DNA of 64,000 nt from JBBIMP01 sp037444305 (GTDB taxonomy: Bacteria > Acidobacteriota > UBA6911): the NCBI GenBank assembly GCA_037444305.1, contig JBBIMP010000013.1, positions 109,156 through 173,155 of the forward strand. Direction: 5' to 3'. How positions within the stretch are numbered: the first letter of the stretch is position 1; every line of letters starts with the position of its first letter. Positions 8,342 through 17,835 of the stretch are shown here, piece by piece. The notes under the pieces are model-generated. The model did no database searches. It was not told the origin of the DNA and saw nothing but the letters and a program-made list of their open reading frames with translations. Made by a program: the position numbers and the translations under genes.

Positions 8342-11202
8342 AGCTGGGCCGCTGCCAGATTGCCGGATTCGGAAGGCTGCGGGAACTCGAGTGCCGGTTC
8401 GGCCCCCGCCTGAACGTTGTGTTCGCCGAAAACGAAGGCGGCAAATCCACGCTGCAACGCTGCCTCGTCGGCCTGCTGGTCGGGCAGTGGCGGGCAGACC
8501 TCACGACCCAGCGCCGGGCCGATTCCTGGGTCGAAAAATACAAACCCTGGGATGGGGCGGCATACGGCGGCGCCCTCTGGTGCCTGCTCGCAAACGGCCG
8601 GGAACTGGAGGTGCGCCGGAAATTCGGGAGGGACGAGGAGGCGCTCGAAATCCGCAGCGCCACAGGCGAGGACATTACCGGGCAGTACGACACCCGGAAA
8701 AACGGGGACGTCCTCTTTGCGGAACGCCACCTCGGCCTGCCCAAGGAGCTTTTCGAATCTCTGGCCGTGATCCGAGAAACCGCCCTCGCCGAGCTGGAAG
8801 GCAGGGAGACCCTCCGGGAACGGCTCACAAACCTGGCACAGGCAGGCAGCGAAAAGGTCTCGGTCCGGCGAGGCCTGCGGGCGCTGGCGGATGCGCTGGA
8901 TGCCATCGGCTCGGAACGCGCCCCCACGAAACCCTACCGGCTGTCCAAGGACCGGCTGGCACAACTAGAAGAGGAAGCTCAGTTGCTGGCGGCGCGGCAC
9001 GAGGAATACCACGAGTGGCTCCAGGAACGCCGCCGCCTGGCGGAGGAAGTGAGGAGCCTGGAAGCGGAGCTGCGGCGCGCGGCGTGCAGCACCGCGGTGG
9101 CGCGCCGGCACGAATCCCAGCAGCGGATGCGGGCTCTCGAGGAGCTCGAGGGCGAAATCCTGCAGTTGGCTGCAGAGATCGATGCGCTGGGCGCCGACGA
9201 CTCCTTCCCGCTCCAACACCTCGAGGAACTTGACCAGTTGGCGGGATTCGAAGCCGCAACGGCGAAGAGCCTGCAGGGGACGCGGGACGAGCTGGGGCAT
9301 GCCAGGGCGCGGCTGCGGGATGCCCGGGAGCCGCTGAGCGCCCTCGAGCCTTACGCGCAGCTGCGTTCCCGCATCGACGAAGAGATGGTCACCCGGTGGT
9401 TCATGCAGTACATGAATCTCTCTCCCCAGCGGGAGGCCGAGCAGAAGAAGCTGCAGGGTCTGGACGCGGAGGCTTCCGCCCTGAAGGGCGAACTCGGAAA
9501 ACTGCCCGGAGTCGTGGCGGAGTCGGAGGAAGACTGGGAACGGAGGGCTCGGGAGACGGCCGAGCGGAAGGACCTTTTGAACCGGGACAGCGTGGCTTTG
9601 TCGGAGGAGATCGGCGCCAGGCGGGAGACAGCCGCCGCCCTGCGGGGCAGGGTGACGCGCAACCGGATATATGCTGCCGGGGCGGCTCTCGGCGTGCTCG
9701 CCGCCGGGATCCTTGCCTTCGCGCTCGATATCCGCGAAGCAGCCGGCATGGCCGCGATGGGCTTTGCCGCCCTGTTTGCGGGAGTGGCGCTGGCCTGCTT
9801 CCGGGCAGCGTCGGGGAGGAGCCGGGAGGCCGCCTCACTGGACGGCCAAATCGCTGGAATGGAGGGGCGGCGGGACCGGCTGAAGGCGGAGGTCGGGCAG
9901 GTGGAGGAAGCCCTGGCGCGGATCGTCAGTGGCGCGGGGTATGAGAACACCGAGGGCTTTCTGCAGGCCGCCAGGCAGGCAGGGCTGCTGAAGGCCAGGC
10001 TGAGGGTTCTGGAGGAGCGCTCCGCGGAAGCCAGGGAGAAGCGAAACAGCACGGAGGCGGAACTGGCCGCCGTCCAGGAGCACCTGAAGGGGAGTTTCGA
10101 GGCGGTGGGCCTCGTGTTTTCTCCGGCCGACCTGAAGGAGAAGGTCGACCTTCTCCGTGACAATTTGCGGCGCCTGTCGGCCATCGAAAGAGACATCGAA
10201 AGCATGAATAGTCAGTGCCTGACGCTGTCGGCCAGAGAACAGTCGTTGGCTGCCGACCTGGAGAGAATCGGGAGCCGTTTGCAGGAGATACTGGCGGAAG
10301 CAGGCGTGGAATCGGCCGGGGAGTTTCGCAAAGCGGCGAGCCTCTGCCGAAGGGCACGCGAGCTGAAGCAGAAACGAAGTTTCCGCCAGAAGGAGTTTGA
10401 CCGGCTGCGCGACGGCGCCTCGCTCGAAGACCTGCGGCGCCGGTTGGCGGACCTGGAGCGGGTCAAGACGGAGGCCTGTGTCGGCATCCCCGAGAGCATC
10501 CAAACGGCTGAAGGCCCGGAAGCGGGCGAGAGACGCCTTCCCCTGACTCCCGGCCTTCTCGAGGCCGAGGAAGGGGAGAGGCGCCTGCAAGGGCGGCTGG
10601 CGGAGGCGCGGGAGGAGTACGCGCGCATCGGCGAGAGGATTGAACGGGCCTTCCACAACCTGAGGGCCTCGGCGGAGGTAGAGGAGGACATCGAGGCCGA
10701 AAGACGCGAGCTGGCCAGGCACACGCTCAATCGCAGGGCCCTGGAGCAGGCCCGGGAGATCATCGAGACCTTGCTGAGGGAACAGCAGGAGGACACGGCG
10801 CCCAGGCTCAACCAGGCCGTGGAGAGCCGGTTTCTCAGGCTCTGCGGCGGGCGGTACCACGAAGCGAAGATCGATCCGGACTTCGGAATCTGGCTGCGGG
10901 AGGAGAGGACGGGTGAGTTGCGTGGGGCGGAGAGCCTGAGCCGCGGCACCCAGGATCAGCTCTATTTTGCACTTCGCTTCGGCATCCTCGACATGATCGG
11001 CCGGAAGGAGGAGCCCTGCCCCTGCCTGCTCGACGAGCCCTTTGCCGCTTATGACCGGCCGAGGCTGGAGGAGGTCTTCCGGATCCTGCAGGAGGAGGCG
11101 CGGAGTCGGCAGTTGATCCTGTTCACCTGCCGCGAGGATGTGCGCGACCTGGCGGTGGCGCGCAGCGCCGAGCTGATTTTTCTCCCCCGAGCGGACCCTT
11201 GA
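8338..11202 (+). CDS. YhaN/SbcC-like SMC-type ATPase with central membrane helices
   Basis: 954-residue ATPase partner of the preceding nuclease. The P-loop ENEGGKST lies near residues 31-38. The ABC signature is SLSRGTQDQL and Walker B is CLLDEPFAAYD near the C-terminus. Between the ATPase halves are long coiled coils. Around residues 440-490 there are two hydrophobic helices (YAAGAALGVLAAGILAFALD and MAAMGFAALFAGVALACF), a hallmark of YhaN proteins and absent from classical SbcC. The complex may therefore be membrane-attached. It likely processes DNA ends or protein-blocked DNA, but no function is proven for this branch. Confidence 0.87.
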   Translation: MKLGRCQIAGFGRLRELECRFGPRLNVVFAENEGGKSTLQRCLVGLLVGQWRADLTTQRRADSWVEKYKPWDGAAYGGALWCLLANGRELEVRRKFGRDEEALEIRSATGEDITGQYDTRKNGDVLFAERHLGLPKELFESLAVIRETALAELEGRETLRERLTNLAQAGSEKVSVRRGLRALADALDAIGSERAPTKPYRLSKDRLAQLEEEAQLLAARHEEYHEWLQERRRLAEEVRSLEAELRRAACSTAVARRHESQQRMRALEELEGEILQLAAEIDALGADDSFPLQHLEELDQLAGFEAATAKSLQGTRDELGHARARLRDAREPLSALEPYAQLRSRIDEEMVTRWFMQYMNLSPQREAEQKKLQGLDAEASALKGELGKLPGVVAESEEDWERRARETAERKDLLNRDSVALSEEIGARRETAAALRGRVTRNRIYAAGAALGVLAAGILAFALDIREAAGMAAMGFAALFAGVALACFRAASGRSREAASLDGQIAGMEGRRDRLKAEVGQVEEALARIVSGAGYENTEGFLQAARQAGLLKARLRVLEERSAEAREKRNSTEAELAAVQEHLKGSFEAVGLVFSPADLKEKVDLLRDNLRRLSAIERDIESMNSQCLTLSAREQSLAADLERIGSRLQEILAEAGVESAGEFRKAASLCRRARELKQKRSFRQKEFDRLRDGASLEDLRRRLADLERVKTEACVGIPESIQTAEGPEAGERRLPLTPGLLEAEEGERRLQGRLAEAREEYARIGERIERAFHNLRASAEVEEDIEAERRELARHTLNRRALEQAREIIETLLREQQEDTAPRLNQAVESRFLRLCGGRYHEAKIDPDFGIWLREERTGELRGAESLSRGTQDQLYFALRFGILDMIGRKEEPCPCLLDEPFAAYDRPRLEEVFRILQEEARSRQLILFTCREDVRDLAVARSAELIFLPRADP

Positions 11203-11275
11203 CCTTGAGGAGGTGGCTGGATTGCCCGCCGCGGTCGCTTGGGGCTCCGTGGGCGTAGGCGCTTCCAGCCGTATT

Positions 11276-11380
11276 GGTGGCACGCGCAAACGGAGCCGCG
11301 AGCGGCAGCGAGCGGTCGGGTTGCCCGGTCAGGCCACACAACCCGCCGCTGGCGCTCCGGGCTCCGCGGGCATCCGCACG
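11276..11380 (+). repeat. Copy B of the dispersed palindromic repeat
   Basis: A roughly 105-bp element that folds on itself: CGGAGCC (11291) pairs with GGCTCCG (11360-11366), CGGGTTG (11317) with CAACCCG (11339-11345), and the intervening GAGCGGCAGCG with CGCTGGCGCTC imperfectly. It occupies the space between the convergent YhaN-like and proline dehydrogenase genes and contains no gene. Confidence 0.8.
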
Positions 11381-11413
11381 CGAATCAGGGCAGGCGTGGA
11401 CCTCCCATGGCCG

Positions 11414-12322
11414 TCACCCGCGCAGCAGGTTGCGGGCGATGAAAAACACGTTCGCGGGACGCTCAGCCAGGCGCCTCATGAAATACGGGTACCAGCGGAT
11501 CCCGTACGGGATGTAGATGCGCACGTGGTAACCCTCCTTCGCCAGCTGCTGCTGCAGGGCGCGCCGCACACCGTAGAGCATCTGGAACTCGAAATGGTCC
11601 TTGGAGATGTTCTTCTCCCTGGCAAATTCCTTCGTAGCGCCGATCATGGCCTCGTCGTGCGTCGCTATGGCATGGTACCCGTGGTCGGACAGCAGGATCT
11701 TCATCAGCTGGACGAAATTCGCATCGGTATCCCGCTTGTGCTTGAACGCCACGCTCTCCGGCTCGAGGTAGGCCCCCTTGCAGAGGCGGATCTGCGCCCC
11801 TCCCGCCAGAAGGCGCCGGACGTCCTCTTCGGTCCGGTAGAGATAGGACTGGACCACGGCGCCGACGTTGTCCAGCCGGCTCCTCGCCCCCAGGACGATA
11901 TCGAGGGTGTCCTGCGTGGTGCTGCTGTCCTCCATGTCGACACGGACGAAGGTCGAATTGGACTCGGCGCGCCCGGCAATCTCGAGGAGGTTCTGGAGGC
12001 AGAACTGCTTGTCGAGGGCCAGCCCCAGCTGGGTCAGTTTGACCGAGACGTAGCAATCCAGATTTTCGGCGCGGATCCGGTCGGTGATCCGGCAGTTCTC
12101 CTCCGTCGCGCTGGCGGCGTCTTCCCGCGAGAGCGTGTTTTCCCCCAGCAGGTCGAGTGTGGCGTGCAGGCCCAGCTTGTTGGCCTCCCGGGCCGCCATC
12201 ACGGCATCGTCGAGCGTCTCCCCGGCCACGAACCGCCAGGCGGTTTTCCGGAACATGGGGAAGCGCAGCATGAAGTTTTTGAATCCTTCCTTGTGCGATA
12301 AAAAGAGCAAGAGGGCGCGCAC
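11414..12322 (-). CDS. Monofunctional proline dehydrogenase
   Basis: FAD-dependent enzyme that oxidises proline to pyrroline-5-carboxylate. The (beta/alpha)8 barrel is recognisable, with active-site motifs FVRVDMED, QSYLYRTEED, IRLCKGAY, IATHDEAM, FEFQMLYG and RIYIPYG. At 302 residues it matches single-domain bacterial enzymes; no aldehyde dehydrogenase domain or neighbour is present. The start is placed at GTG 12322 because GGAGG lies six bases upstream. The longer frame from ATG 12340 would contain that ribosome binding site and has none of its own. It is convergent with the YhaN-like gene across a palindromic repeat. Confidence 0.9.
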   Translation of the reverse strand: MRALLLFLSHKEGFKNFMLRFPMFRKTAWRFVAGETLDDAVMAAREANKLGLHATLDLLGENTLSREDAASATEENCRITDRIRAENLDCYVSVKLTQLGLALDKQFCLQNLLEIAGRAESNSTFVRVDMEDSSTTQDTLDIVLGARSRLDNVGAVVQSYLYRTEEDVRRLLAGGAQIRLCKGAYLEPESVAFKHKRDTDANFVQLMKILLSDHGYHAIATHDEAMIGATKEFAREKNISKDHFEFQMLYGVRRALQQQLAKEGYHVRIYIPYGIRWYPYFMRRLAERPANVFFIARNLLRG

Positions 12323-12431
12323 CTGCCACCTCCGTGACATGAATGTATGAATGACGGCCGCGGCGCCCCGGCCGCGGCGGGGGGGATTTTATCAAATGGC
12401 AGTCGCAACTGTATTTAAAAACTCGGCGCCG

Positions 12432-12460
12432 TTGACGCGGATCCCGATACCGCTTAATAT
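12432..12460 (+). promoter_or_regulatory. Promoter TTGACG-17-TAATAT
   Basis: A near-consensus -35/-10 pair with 17-bp spacing. The implied start of transcription, about 12467, leaves only about six bases before the ATG at 12473, so the message would have almost no leader. Confidence 0.5.
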
Positions 12461-12472
12461 CTGACCCTGCCG

Positions 12473-13126
12473 ATGATAGTCCCGATATTTCCATTGCCGA
12501 ACGTGGTGCTCTTTCCCAAGACCGCCATTCCGCTCCACATCTTCGAGAAGCGGTATCGCAGAATGGCGCGCGAAACGCTGGCCGGCGACCGGCGCATCGC
12601 CATGGTGCTGCTGCAGGAGGGTTGGGAGCGGGATTACGCCGGGAACCCGTCGGTGCACCAGGTCGCCTGCCTGGGGGAGATCGAGTCGTTCGAGAGGCTG
12701 AAAAAGGGCAAATACGACATCGTTCTTGCGGGTATCTCCAGGGTCCGGCTCGTCCGGGAGATCCGGCACGCCCCCTACCGCCTGGCGGAGGTGGAGTTGA
12801 TCGGGGAAAACCCGTATGATGACAAGGCAGAAGGAATAATAATACGCCGCAACCGGCTCGACGCCCTGTTCACCCGCTACACGGAGCTGATGACGCAGAG
12901 CCGGCTGGATCCCGCATCCTACGCTCACGGCAGCTTCGAACGCCTGGTGAACATGGCGGCAGTCACCCTGTCGCTCCCGGCGGAGCAGAAGCAGCTGCTG
13001 CTGGAAATGGACGACCTCACGGAGCGTTGCGATGCCCTGATCCCGATGCTGCAGATGCAGTTGGAGGCGCTGCAGCTGGTGCGCGATTTCGAGCATCTCA
13101 AGCCCGCGTACCCCGACAACAACTGA
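12473..13126 (+). CDS. Lon N-terminal-like substrate-binding domain protein
   Basis: 217-residue stand-alone LON domain. The N-terminus (PIFPLPNVVLFPKTAIPLHI, then FEKRYR) is the classic beta-rich LON start and the C-terminal third is helical. There is no AAA or protease domain. Members of this family resemble the substrate-recognition part of Lon, but their role is largely unknown. No Shine-Dalgarno sequence precedes the ATG; a promoter just upstream suggests near-leaderless expression. The acyl-CoA ligase follows 87 bp later. Confidence 0.85.
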   Translation: MIVPIFPLPNVVLFPKTAIPLHIFEKRYRRMARETLAGDRRIAMVLLQEGWERDYAGNPSVHQVACLGEIESFERLKKGKYDIVLAGISRVRLVREIRHAPYRLAEVELIGENPYDDKAEGIIIRRNRLDALFTRYTELMTQSRLDPASYAHGSFERLVNMAAVTLSLPAEQKQLLLEMDDLTERCDALIPMLQMQLEALQLVRDFEHLKPAYPDNN

Positions 13127-13213
13127 GCCATGGATCACGGCGCAGAGCAATGGATTACGGCCCGCAGCCCCGCGCAGGAACCGTGCCGGGCTTGCTGATT
13201 TCCGGAGGCAGGA

Positions 13214-14953
13214 ATGAAGGGAAAGTACCCGGAATACCCCGCGGAACCGATCACCGACATCCGCGACATGTTCCTCAAGAGCCTCGAGCGGTACCCGGAG
13301 AGGCTCGCGCTCCAGTACAAGAAGGCCGGCCGCTGGATCCCTATCCGGTACGACGAGCTGGGGAAAGCGGTGGAAGAGGTGGCCTGCGGACTTGCGGCGG
13401 CGGGCCTGAAAGCGGGGGAGGCAAAGCTGGCGATCGTCGGTGAAAACCGGCCGGAATGGGCCATCAGCTACCTGGCCGCGGCCTGCACCGGCATCGTCTG
13501 CGTACCGATCGACAAGGACCTGCGGGAAACCGAGGTTTACCACATCCTCTACCTGTCGGGTGCCCAGGCGCTGGTGGGGGATGCCGCCCACATCGATCTC
13601 GTCCGGGATATCCGGAGGAAGCTGCCGCAGCTGTCGAAGCTGGTCAACATGGACGAGGCCGAGGAGCGGGAAAAGGTCCTGGGATTCGATCAGCTCCGCG
13701 CCATGGGCCGCGCGCGCATCAAGTCGGGCAAGAACGATTTTGGGAAGGCCAAGGTCAAGCCGGACGATCTCCTGTCGATCCTCTTCACCTCGGGCACGAT
13801 GGGCAATTCCAAGGGCGTCATGCTGACGCACGGCAACGTGGCCGCCAACATCATGGATGCAGTGCGCTGGGTCGACCTGCGCTCCGACGACCGGTTTCTT
13901 TCGGTCCTGCCCATGCACCACAGCTACGAGTGCACCGACGGCTTCCTGCTCAGCATCTACCGCGGCGCGCTGACCTCCTATGCCGAGAACCTGCGCCGCT
14001 TTGCCGAGAACCTGGCGGAAACCAGGGCCACCGTGGTGCTCGGCGTACCCCTGCTCTGGCACACGGTCTACAAGAAAATCGAGGCGGGCATGCAGGAATC
14101 GGGCATGTGGAAGGTGAACGCCGCCAAACGCGTCGCAGGCCTGTCGGAGAAACTGCTGGGGAAGAACATCCGGCGGAAGGTGTTCAAGAAGCTTCACGAC
14201 AAGATGGGCGGCTCGCTCCGCACCCTCATCTCCGGGGGCGCCGCCATCGATCCTGTGGTGGCCCGGGGCTTCAGGGAGCTGGGACTCACCTTTCTCCAGG
14301 GTTACGGCCTCACCGAATCGTCCCCCATCCTGGCGGTGAACCGCGATCATGCCTTCAAGGACGACGCTGCGGGGCTGCCGCTGGCGAGCGTGGAAATAAG
14401 AATCGCCGAAGACGGGGAGATCCTCGCGCGCGGGCCGAACATCATGAAGGGCTATTACAACAATCCGGAGGCCACGCGCGAAACACTGGCCGGAGGCTGG
14501 CTGCACACCGGTGATCTGGGCTTCATCGACAAGGATGGGTTTCTTCACATTCAGGGACGCAAAAAGGCCGTCATCGTCACGCCGGGCGGGAAGAAGATCC
14601 ACCCGGAAGAGGTGGAGGCGGAGATCCTGAAATCCCCCTACATCCTGGAGTGCCTGGTTTGGGCGGACCAGAGTTCGGATCCCAATTCGGAGGTCGAGAT
14701 CCAGGCCATAGCGGTGCCCAACACCGAATACTTCATCGGCCAGGGATTTGAGAAGAGGGGTTCGGTCGACAGCGAGAAAGTCGAGGAGATACTGGGCCGC
14801 GAAGTGAAGAAGCACTGCATGCACCTGGCGCCCTTCAAGCGTGTTTCCAAGCTCACGATCCGCCACGAAGAGTTTGAGAAAACAACCACCAAAAAGATCA
14901 AGCGGTACCTGTATACAGGCAAGTCCTCCAGCCTGGGGACGCGCAGGAAGTGA
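13214..14953 (+). CDS. Long-chain acyl-CoA ligase (AMP-forming)
   Basis: Adenylate-forming enzyme of 579 residues that should activate a fatty or other carboxylic acid to its CoA or carrier thioester. Motifs: P-loop TSGTMGNSKGVMLTHGN (about residue 193), YGLTESSP, HTGDLGFIDKDG, QGRKKAVI, and the C-terminal catalytic-lysine region TTTKKIKRY. GGAGG lies nine bases before the ATG. The next gene, an SDR, begins at or just after its stop, so the two are probably cotranscribed. The ligand cannot be inferred. Confidence 0.9.
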   Translation: MKGKYPEYPAEPITDIRDMFLKSLERYPERLALQYKKAGRWIPIRYDELGKAVEEVACGLAAAGLKAGEAKLAIVGENRPEWAISYLAAACTGIVCVPIDKDLRETEVYHILYLSGAQALVGDAAHIDLVRDIRRKLPQLSKLVNMDEAEEREKVLGFDQLRAMGRARIKSGKNDFGKAKVKPDDLLSILFTSGTMGNSKGVMLTHGNVAANIMDAVRWVDLRSDDRFLSVLPMHHSYECTDGFLLSIYRGALTSYAENLRRFAENLAETRATVVLGVPLLWHTVYKKIEAGMQESGMWKVNAAKRVAGLSEKLLGKNIRRKVFKKLHDKMGGSLRTLISGGAAIDPVVARGFRELGLTFLQGYGLTESSPILAVNRDHAFKDDAAGLPLASVEIRIAEDGEILARGPNIMKGYYNNPEATRETLAGGWLHTGDLGFIDKDGFLHIQGRKKAVIVTPGGKKIHPEEVEAEILKSPYILECLVWADQSSDPNSEVEIQAIAVPNTEYFIGQGFEKRGSVDSEKVEEILGREVKKHCMHLAPFKRVSKLTIRHEEFEKTTTKKIKRYLYTGKSSSLGTRRK

Positions 14954-14973
14954 ATACGAAGGGAGAGCGGCGG

Positions 14974-15708
14974 ATGGAGAGAAAAGTGGCGCTCATCACC
15001 GGCGGTGCGCGCGGAATGGGCCGTGCGATTGCGGCGGCGCTGGCCGAGCGGAACTGGGACGTGGCGGTGACCTATCGGACAAGCGCTGCGGACGCCCGGT
15101 CGCTCGAAGAGGAGACGAAGGATCTCGACGGCAGCGTTCGCGGCCTTAAGGTGGACGTTTCGGACCCGGCGGCCGCCGAGCAGCTGGTGCGGAAGATCGA
15201 ACAGGACCTCGGCAGGATCGATGCGCTGGTGCACTGCGCCGGGCCCTATCACCGTGTTCCCCTGCTGCAGGAGACCGCCGAGGGTTGGAATTCGATGTTC
15301 GACAACAACCTCCACCCCATTTTTTACCTGAGCCGCGCCGCGGCGCCGGGGATGCAGAAGCGCGGCTGGGGGCGGATCGTCACCTTCAGCATGGCCAACG
15401 CCGATCAGATGGTCGGGCAGCCGCACGTGACCGCGCATTACATCGCGAAGGTCGGCGTGCTGATTCTCACGCGGACGCTGGCCAAGATCCTGGCTCCGAA
15501 AGGAATCACCGTGAATGCCATCTCCCCCGGATTCATCGAGACCGGCAGCGCTCCGCTCGAAGAGCTGGCCAAGGCCGTAAAGAACATCCCTGCCGGATAT
15601 ATCGGCAGCCCGGAGGACGCCGTCGGCGTCGTCCTCTACCTTCTCTCCGACGACGCCCGCTACGTCAACGGCACCAACATCCACCTGAGCGGCGCCTGGG
15701 GCATCTGA
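14974..15708 (+). CDS. Short-chain dehydrogenase/reductase (FabG-like)
   Basis: 244-residue NAD(P)-binding oxidoreductase. The Rossmann motif TGGARGMG is at the N-terminus, CAG in place of the NNAG motif, and the Ser region is IVTFSMANAD. The active-site block reads TAHYIAKVGV. Aligned on the lysine, the usual Y-x3-K tyrosine position holds His, with Tyr one residue later, so the catalytic tetrad is unusual. The ATG at 14974 has GGGAG eight bases upstream; a GTG at 14950 overlapping the ligase stop is the alternative. It probably acts with the upstream acyl-CoA ligase, as a 3-oxoacyl reductase or similar. Confidence 0.8.
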   Translation: MERKVALITGGARGMGRAIAAALAERNWDVAVTYRTSAADARSLEEETKDLDGSVRGLKVDVSDPAAAEQLVRKIEQDLGRIDALVHCAGPYHRVPLLQETAEGWNSMFDNNLHPIFYLSRAAAPGMQKRGWGRIVTFSMANADQMVGQPHVTAHYIAKVGVLILTRTLAKILAPKGITVNAISPGFIETGSAPLEELAKAVKNIPAGYIGSPEDAVGVVLYLLSDDARYVNGTNIHLSGAWGI

Positions 15709-15732
15709 GAGCCGGAGGCCGCTCACTGCCGC

Positions 15733-15920
15733 TCATGCCGCCGGACACCTGCGCATCCGGGCCGAGGGCCGCGACTGAACCTCTTCGACCTGCATTTCCG
15801 GTTCGGAGCGGATCCACGCGCTCAACAAGAAGGCCGGCTTGCCATCCAGGGGCCACTGGGCATGCACAAGGATACGAGGCTGCTCGTCCGGCGTCAGCCG
15901 GAATGTCTGCATGTCATAAG
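15733..15920 (-). pseudogene. Unrecognised coding fragment
   Basis: The minus-strand frame reads protein-like sequence (YDMQTFRLTPDEQPRILVHA, then LDGKPAFLLSAWIR) in a 310-bp gap. It has no plausible start or ribosome binding site, and its upstream end runs into the promoter of the ATPase gene. I take it as the tail of a truncated gene of unknown family, although chance cannot be excluded. Confidence 0.25.
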
Positions 15921-15992
15921 AGAGTTTCCTCCTCCCAAGATCAGCCGCAGCGACACCGCAAATGGGGCGAGAAAGAGCAGAAAAATATGGCC

Positions 15993-16020
15993 TTGCAAAA
16001 TAGGAAGTCAATCCTATAAT
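15993..16020 (+). promoter_or_regulatory. Promoter TTGCAA-16-TATAAT with internal operator
   Basis: The -10 is a perfect TATAAT. The spacer contains the inverted repeat ATAGGA/TCCTAT (16000-16017), which could be bound by a repressor. The predicted transcription start (about 16027) falls directly at the second ATG of the ATPase gene. Confidence 0.55.
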
Positions 16021-16027
16021 GCAAAAC

Positions 16028-17200
16028 ATGATTCATCGTCATGTGCGTTTGCGCCTTCGCGACCGGCTGGCTTCCAGCCCGGCCGTCGCGCTGATCGGGC
16101 CGCGCCAGTGCGGTAAGACTACTCTGGGACAATCATTCGCCGGACGGTACTTCGACCTGGAGCAAGAGCCGGAACGACTCCGCCTTGACTTGGAGTGGGA
16201 AGCCCTGACTGCCGGGGCCGACCTGGTGATCCTCGATGAGGCACAGTCCTGGCCCGAAGTGTTTCCCCGTTTGCGGAGCGCTATTGACAAGGACCGCAAA
16301 CGCAATGGGCGATTTCTGCTTCTGGGGTCGGTCTCGCCGGCGCTAACGGTCCATGTATCGGAGTCACTGGCAGGGCGACTTTCATTGGTGGAGCTGACGC
16401 CATTCCTCTGGTCTGAGCTGCCGACAGCAGCGGCGCGTGACCGCTTCTGGCTGTGTGGGGGGTATCCGGATGGCGGGGTGCTTGCACCCAAGCAGTTCCC
16501 GCAGTGGCAGAAGGACTACCTGACGTTGCTGACACAGCGAGACTTGCCCCTGTGGGGACTGCCGGCCAAGCCACAGGTTATACAACGCCTCCTGCGGATG
16601 CTGGCAGCAGTGCACGGCGAAGCCTGGAACGCATCGCAATTGGGGCAAAGCCTGGGACTGGACTATAAGACCGTCAACAGCTACTTGGATTACCTGGTTG
16701 GCGCATTCCTGATACGCTGCCTGCCGCCGTATCAGACCAACATCCGCAAGCGTTTGGTTAAAAGACCCAAGGTTTACTGGAGGGATGTCGGGCTGCTGCA
16801 TGCCCTGATGAATGTGGGCGACGAGCAGACGCTGCTGGTTCAACCCCGGGTTGGCAAAAGCTGGGAAGGCTTAATCATTGAGCAGGTACTGGGGATCGCG
16901 TCGGCATCGGGCATTCACTGCGACGCCTACTGGTTCCGAACCAGCGACCAGTACGAACTTGACCTGGTGTTGGATCTCGGCAAGGAACTCTGGGCCGCCG
17001 AAGTTAAGCTGACGACCTCCCCGAACCGCGCCGACATGGATCGCCTGAACAAGACCGCGGACATGATCCGCGCCACAAGGCGGTTTCTCGTATCGAAGAC
17101 TGTAGACGTTGCCGGAGACGACCATTGCGCCTCATGCAACTTAGAGTGGTTGATGGAGTTTGTGCAACGCTGTGCGAAACGCACGGTGCAATCTGCATGA
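16028..17200 (+). CDS. AAA_14/DUF4143 family ATPase
   Basis: 390-residue member of the widespread archaeal/bacterial ATPase family with an AAA_14 N-terminus and a DUF4143 C-terminus. Walker A is GPRQCGKTT, Walker B is LVILDEAQ, and the sensor region is GRFLLLGS. The C-terminal half carries a restriction-endonuclease-like motif (YELDLVLD... then AEVKLT), typical of the family. The first ATG (16019) lies inside the -10 box, so ATG 16028, at the expected transcription start, is preferred. No ribosome binding site is present. It is often found in accessory islands and its biological role is poorly known. Confidence 0.85.
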   Translation: MIHRHVRLRLRDRLASSPAVALIGPRQCGKTTLGQSFAGRYFDLEQEPERLRLDLEWEALTAGADLVILDEAQSWPEVFPRLRSAIDKDRKRNGRFLLLGSVSPALTVHVSESLAGRLSLVELTPFLWSELPTAAARDRFWLCGGYPDGGVLAPKQFPQWQKDYLTLLTQRDLPLWGLPAKPQVIQRLLRMLAAVHGEAWNASQLGQSLGLDYKTVNSYLDYLVGAFLIRCLPPYQTNIRKRLVKRPKVYWRDVGLLHALMNVGDEQTLLVQPRVGKSWEGLIIEQVLGIASASGIHCDAYWFRTSDQYELDLVLDLGKELWAAEVKLTTSPNRADMDRLNKTADMIRATRRFLVSKTVDVAGDDHCASCNLEWLMEFVQRCAKRTVQSA

Positions 17201-17379
17201 GCCTGCGCAGTTCAGCCGTCCCCGCCCAAGACCCTGTCGCGATTGAAATTGTTGCCCTCAGTGCTTCTTGCAGATGCCTTCTGAAGGCATCTGTGGCGAA
17301 CACGAACCCTGCTTCTCGCGGCATCGATTTGGACAGCATGCCCGGGAGGCGGCAACCTCATCTCTGACAGGATTTCTCG

Positions 17380-17530
17380 GCCCCTTGCCGAAAAGCGCCG
17401 CTGTGTTCGCCCGGTCGTATCCCAGAGCTGCCTCGTAGTAATCCAGGGCCTTCTCCAGATCCTCGAGAACGAACAGCTGAATGTTGGCCAGCCCGTTGAT
17501 GGCCCGGGTGTACTCGGGAATCATCTTGAT
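17380..17530 (-). pseudogene. TPR-repeat gene fragment
   Basis: The minus-strand frame encodes about one and a half tetratricopeptide repeats (YTRAINGLANIQLFVLEDLE, then KALDYYEAALGYDRANTAAL) and then degenerates. No start, signal peptide or further repeats are present. It lies in the 635-bp stretch 17201-17835, which otherwise shows nothing but the vapB promoter. Confidence 0.5.
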
Positions 17531-17799
17531 TCCGTACAATACTGGCGCCGGCACCTGATGGCAATGACGATCGGATTCCATTTTTCCTCGGGATCCGGTT
17601 CCCGAAGACTATAAGAGGGACGATCCTGCGGCTGCGATTGCGCCTGAGGAATGAATCACAGCATCCGATGTTCACTCTTATTGGAGTGCCGGCAACACAA
17701 TCCTACAAATGCGGCAACTTCTATCTGCGCATGATTTTAGGAAACGACATCCGGTTTCTTCTTTGTTGGGGAAGTAGTATTGCGTTTTTCCATAGGGCA

Positions 17800-17828
17800 T
17801 TGACGAATAATCCTACTTTTGGTATGAA
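17800..17828 (+). promoter_or_regulatory. Promoter TTGACG-17-TATGAA for vapBC
   Basis: A good -35/-10 pair with 17-bp spacing. The projected transcription start (about 17835) coincides with the ATG at 17836. There is no Shine-Dalgarno sequence, so a leaderless message is likely. Confidence 0.5.
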
Positions 17829-17835
17829 ATTACAT

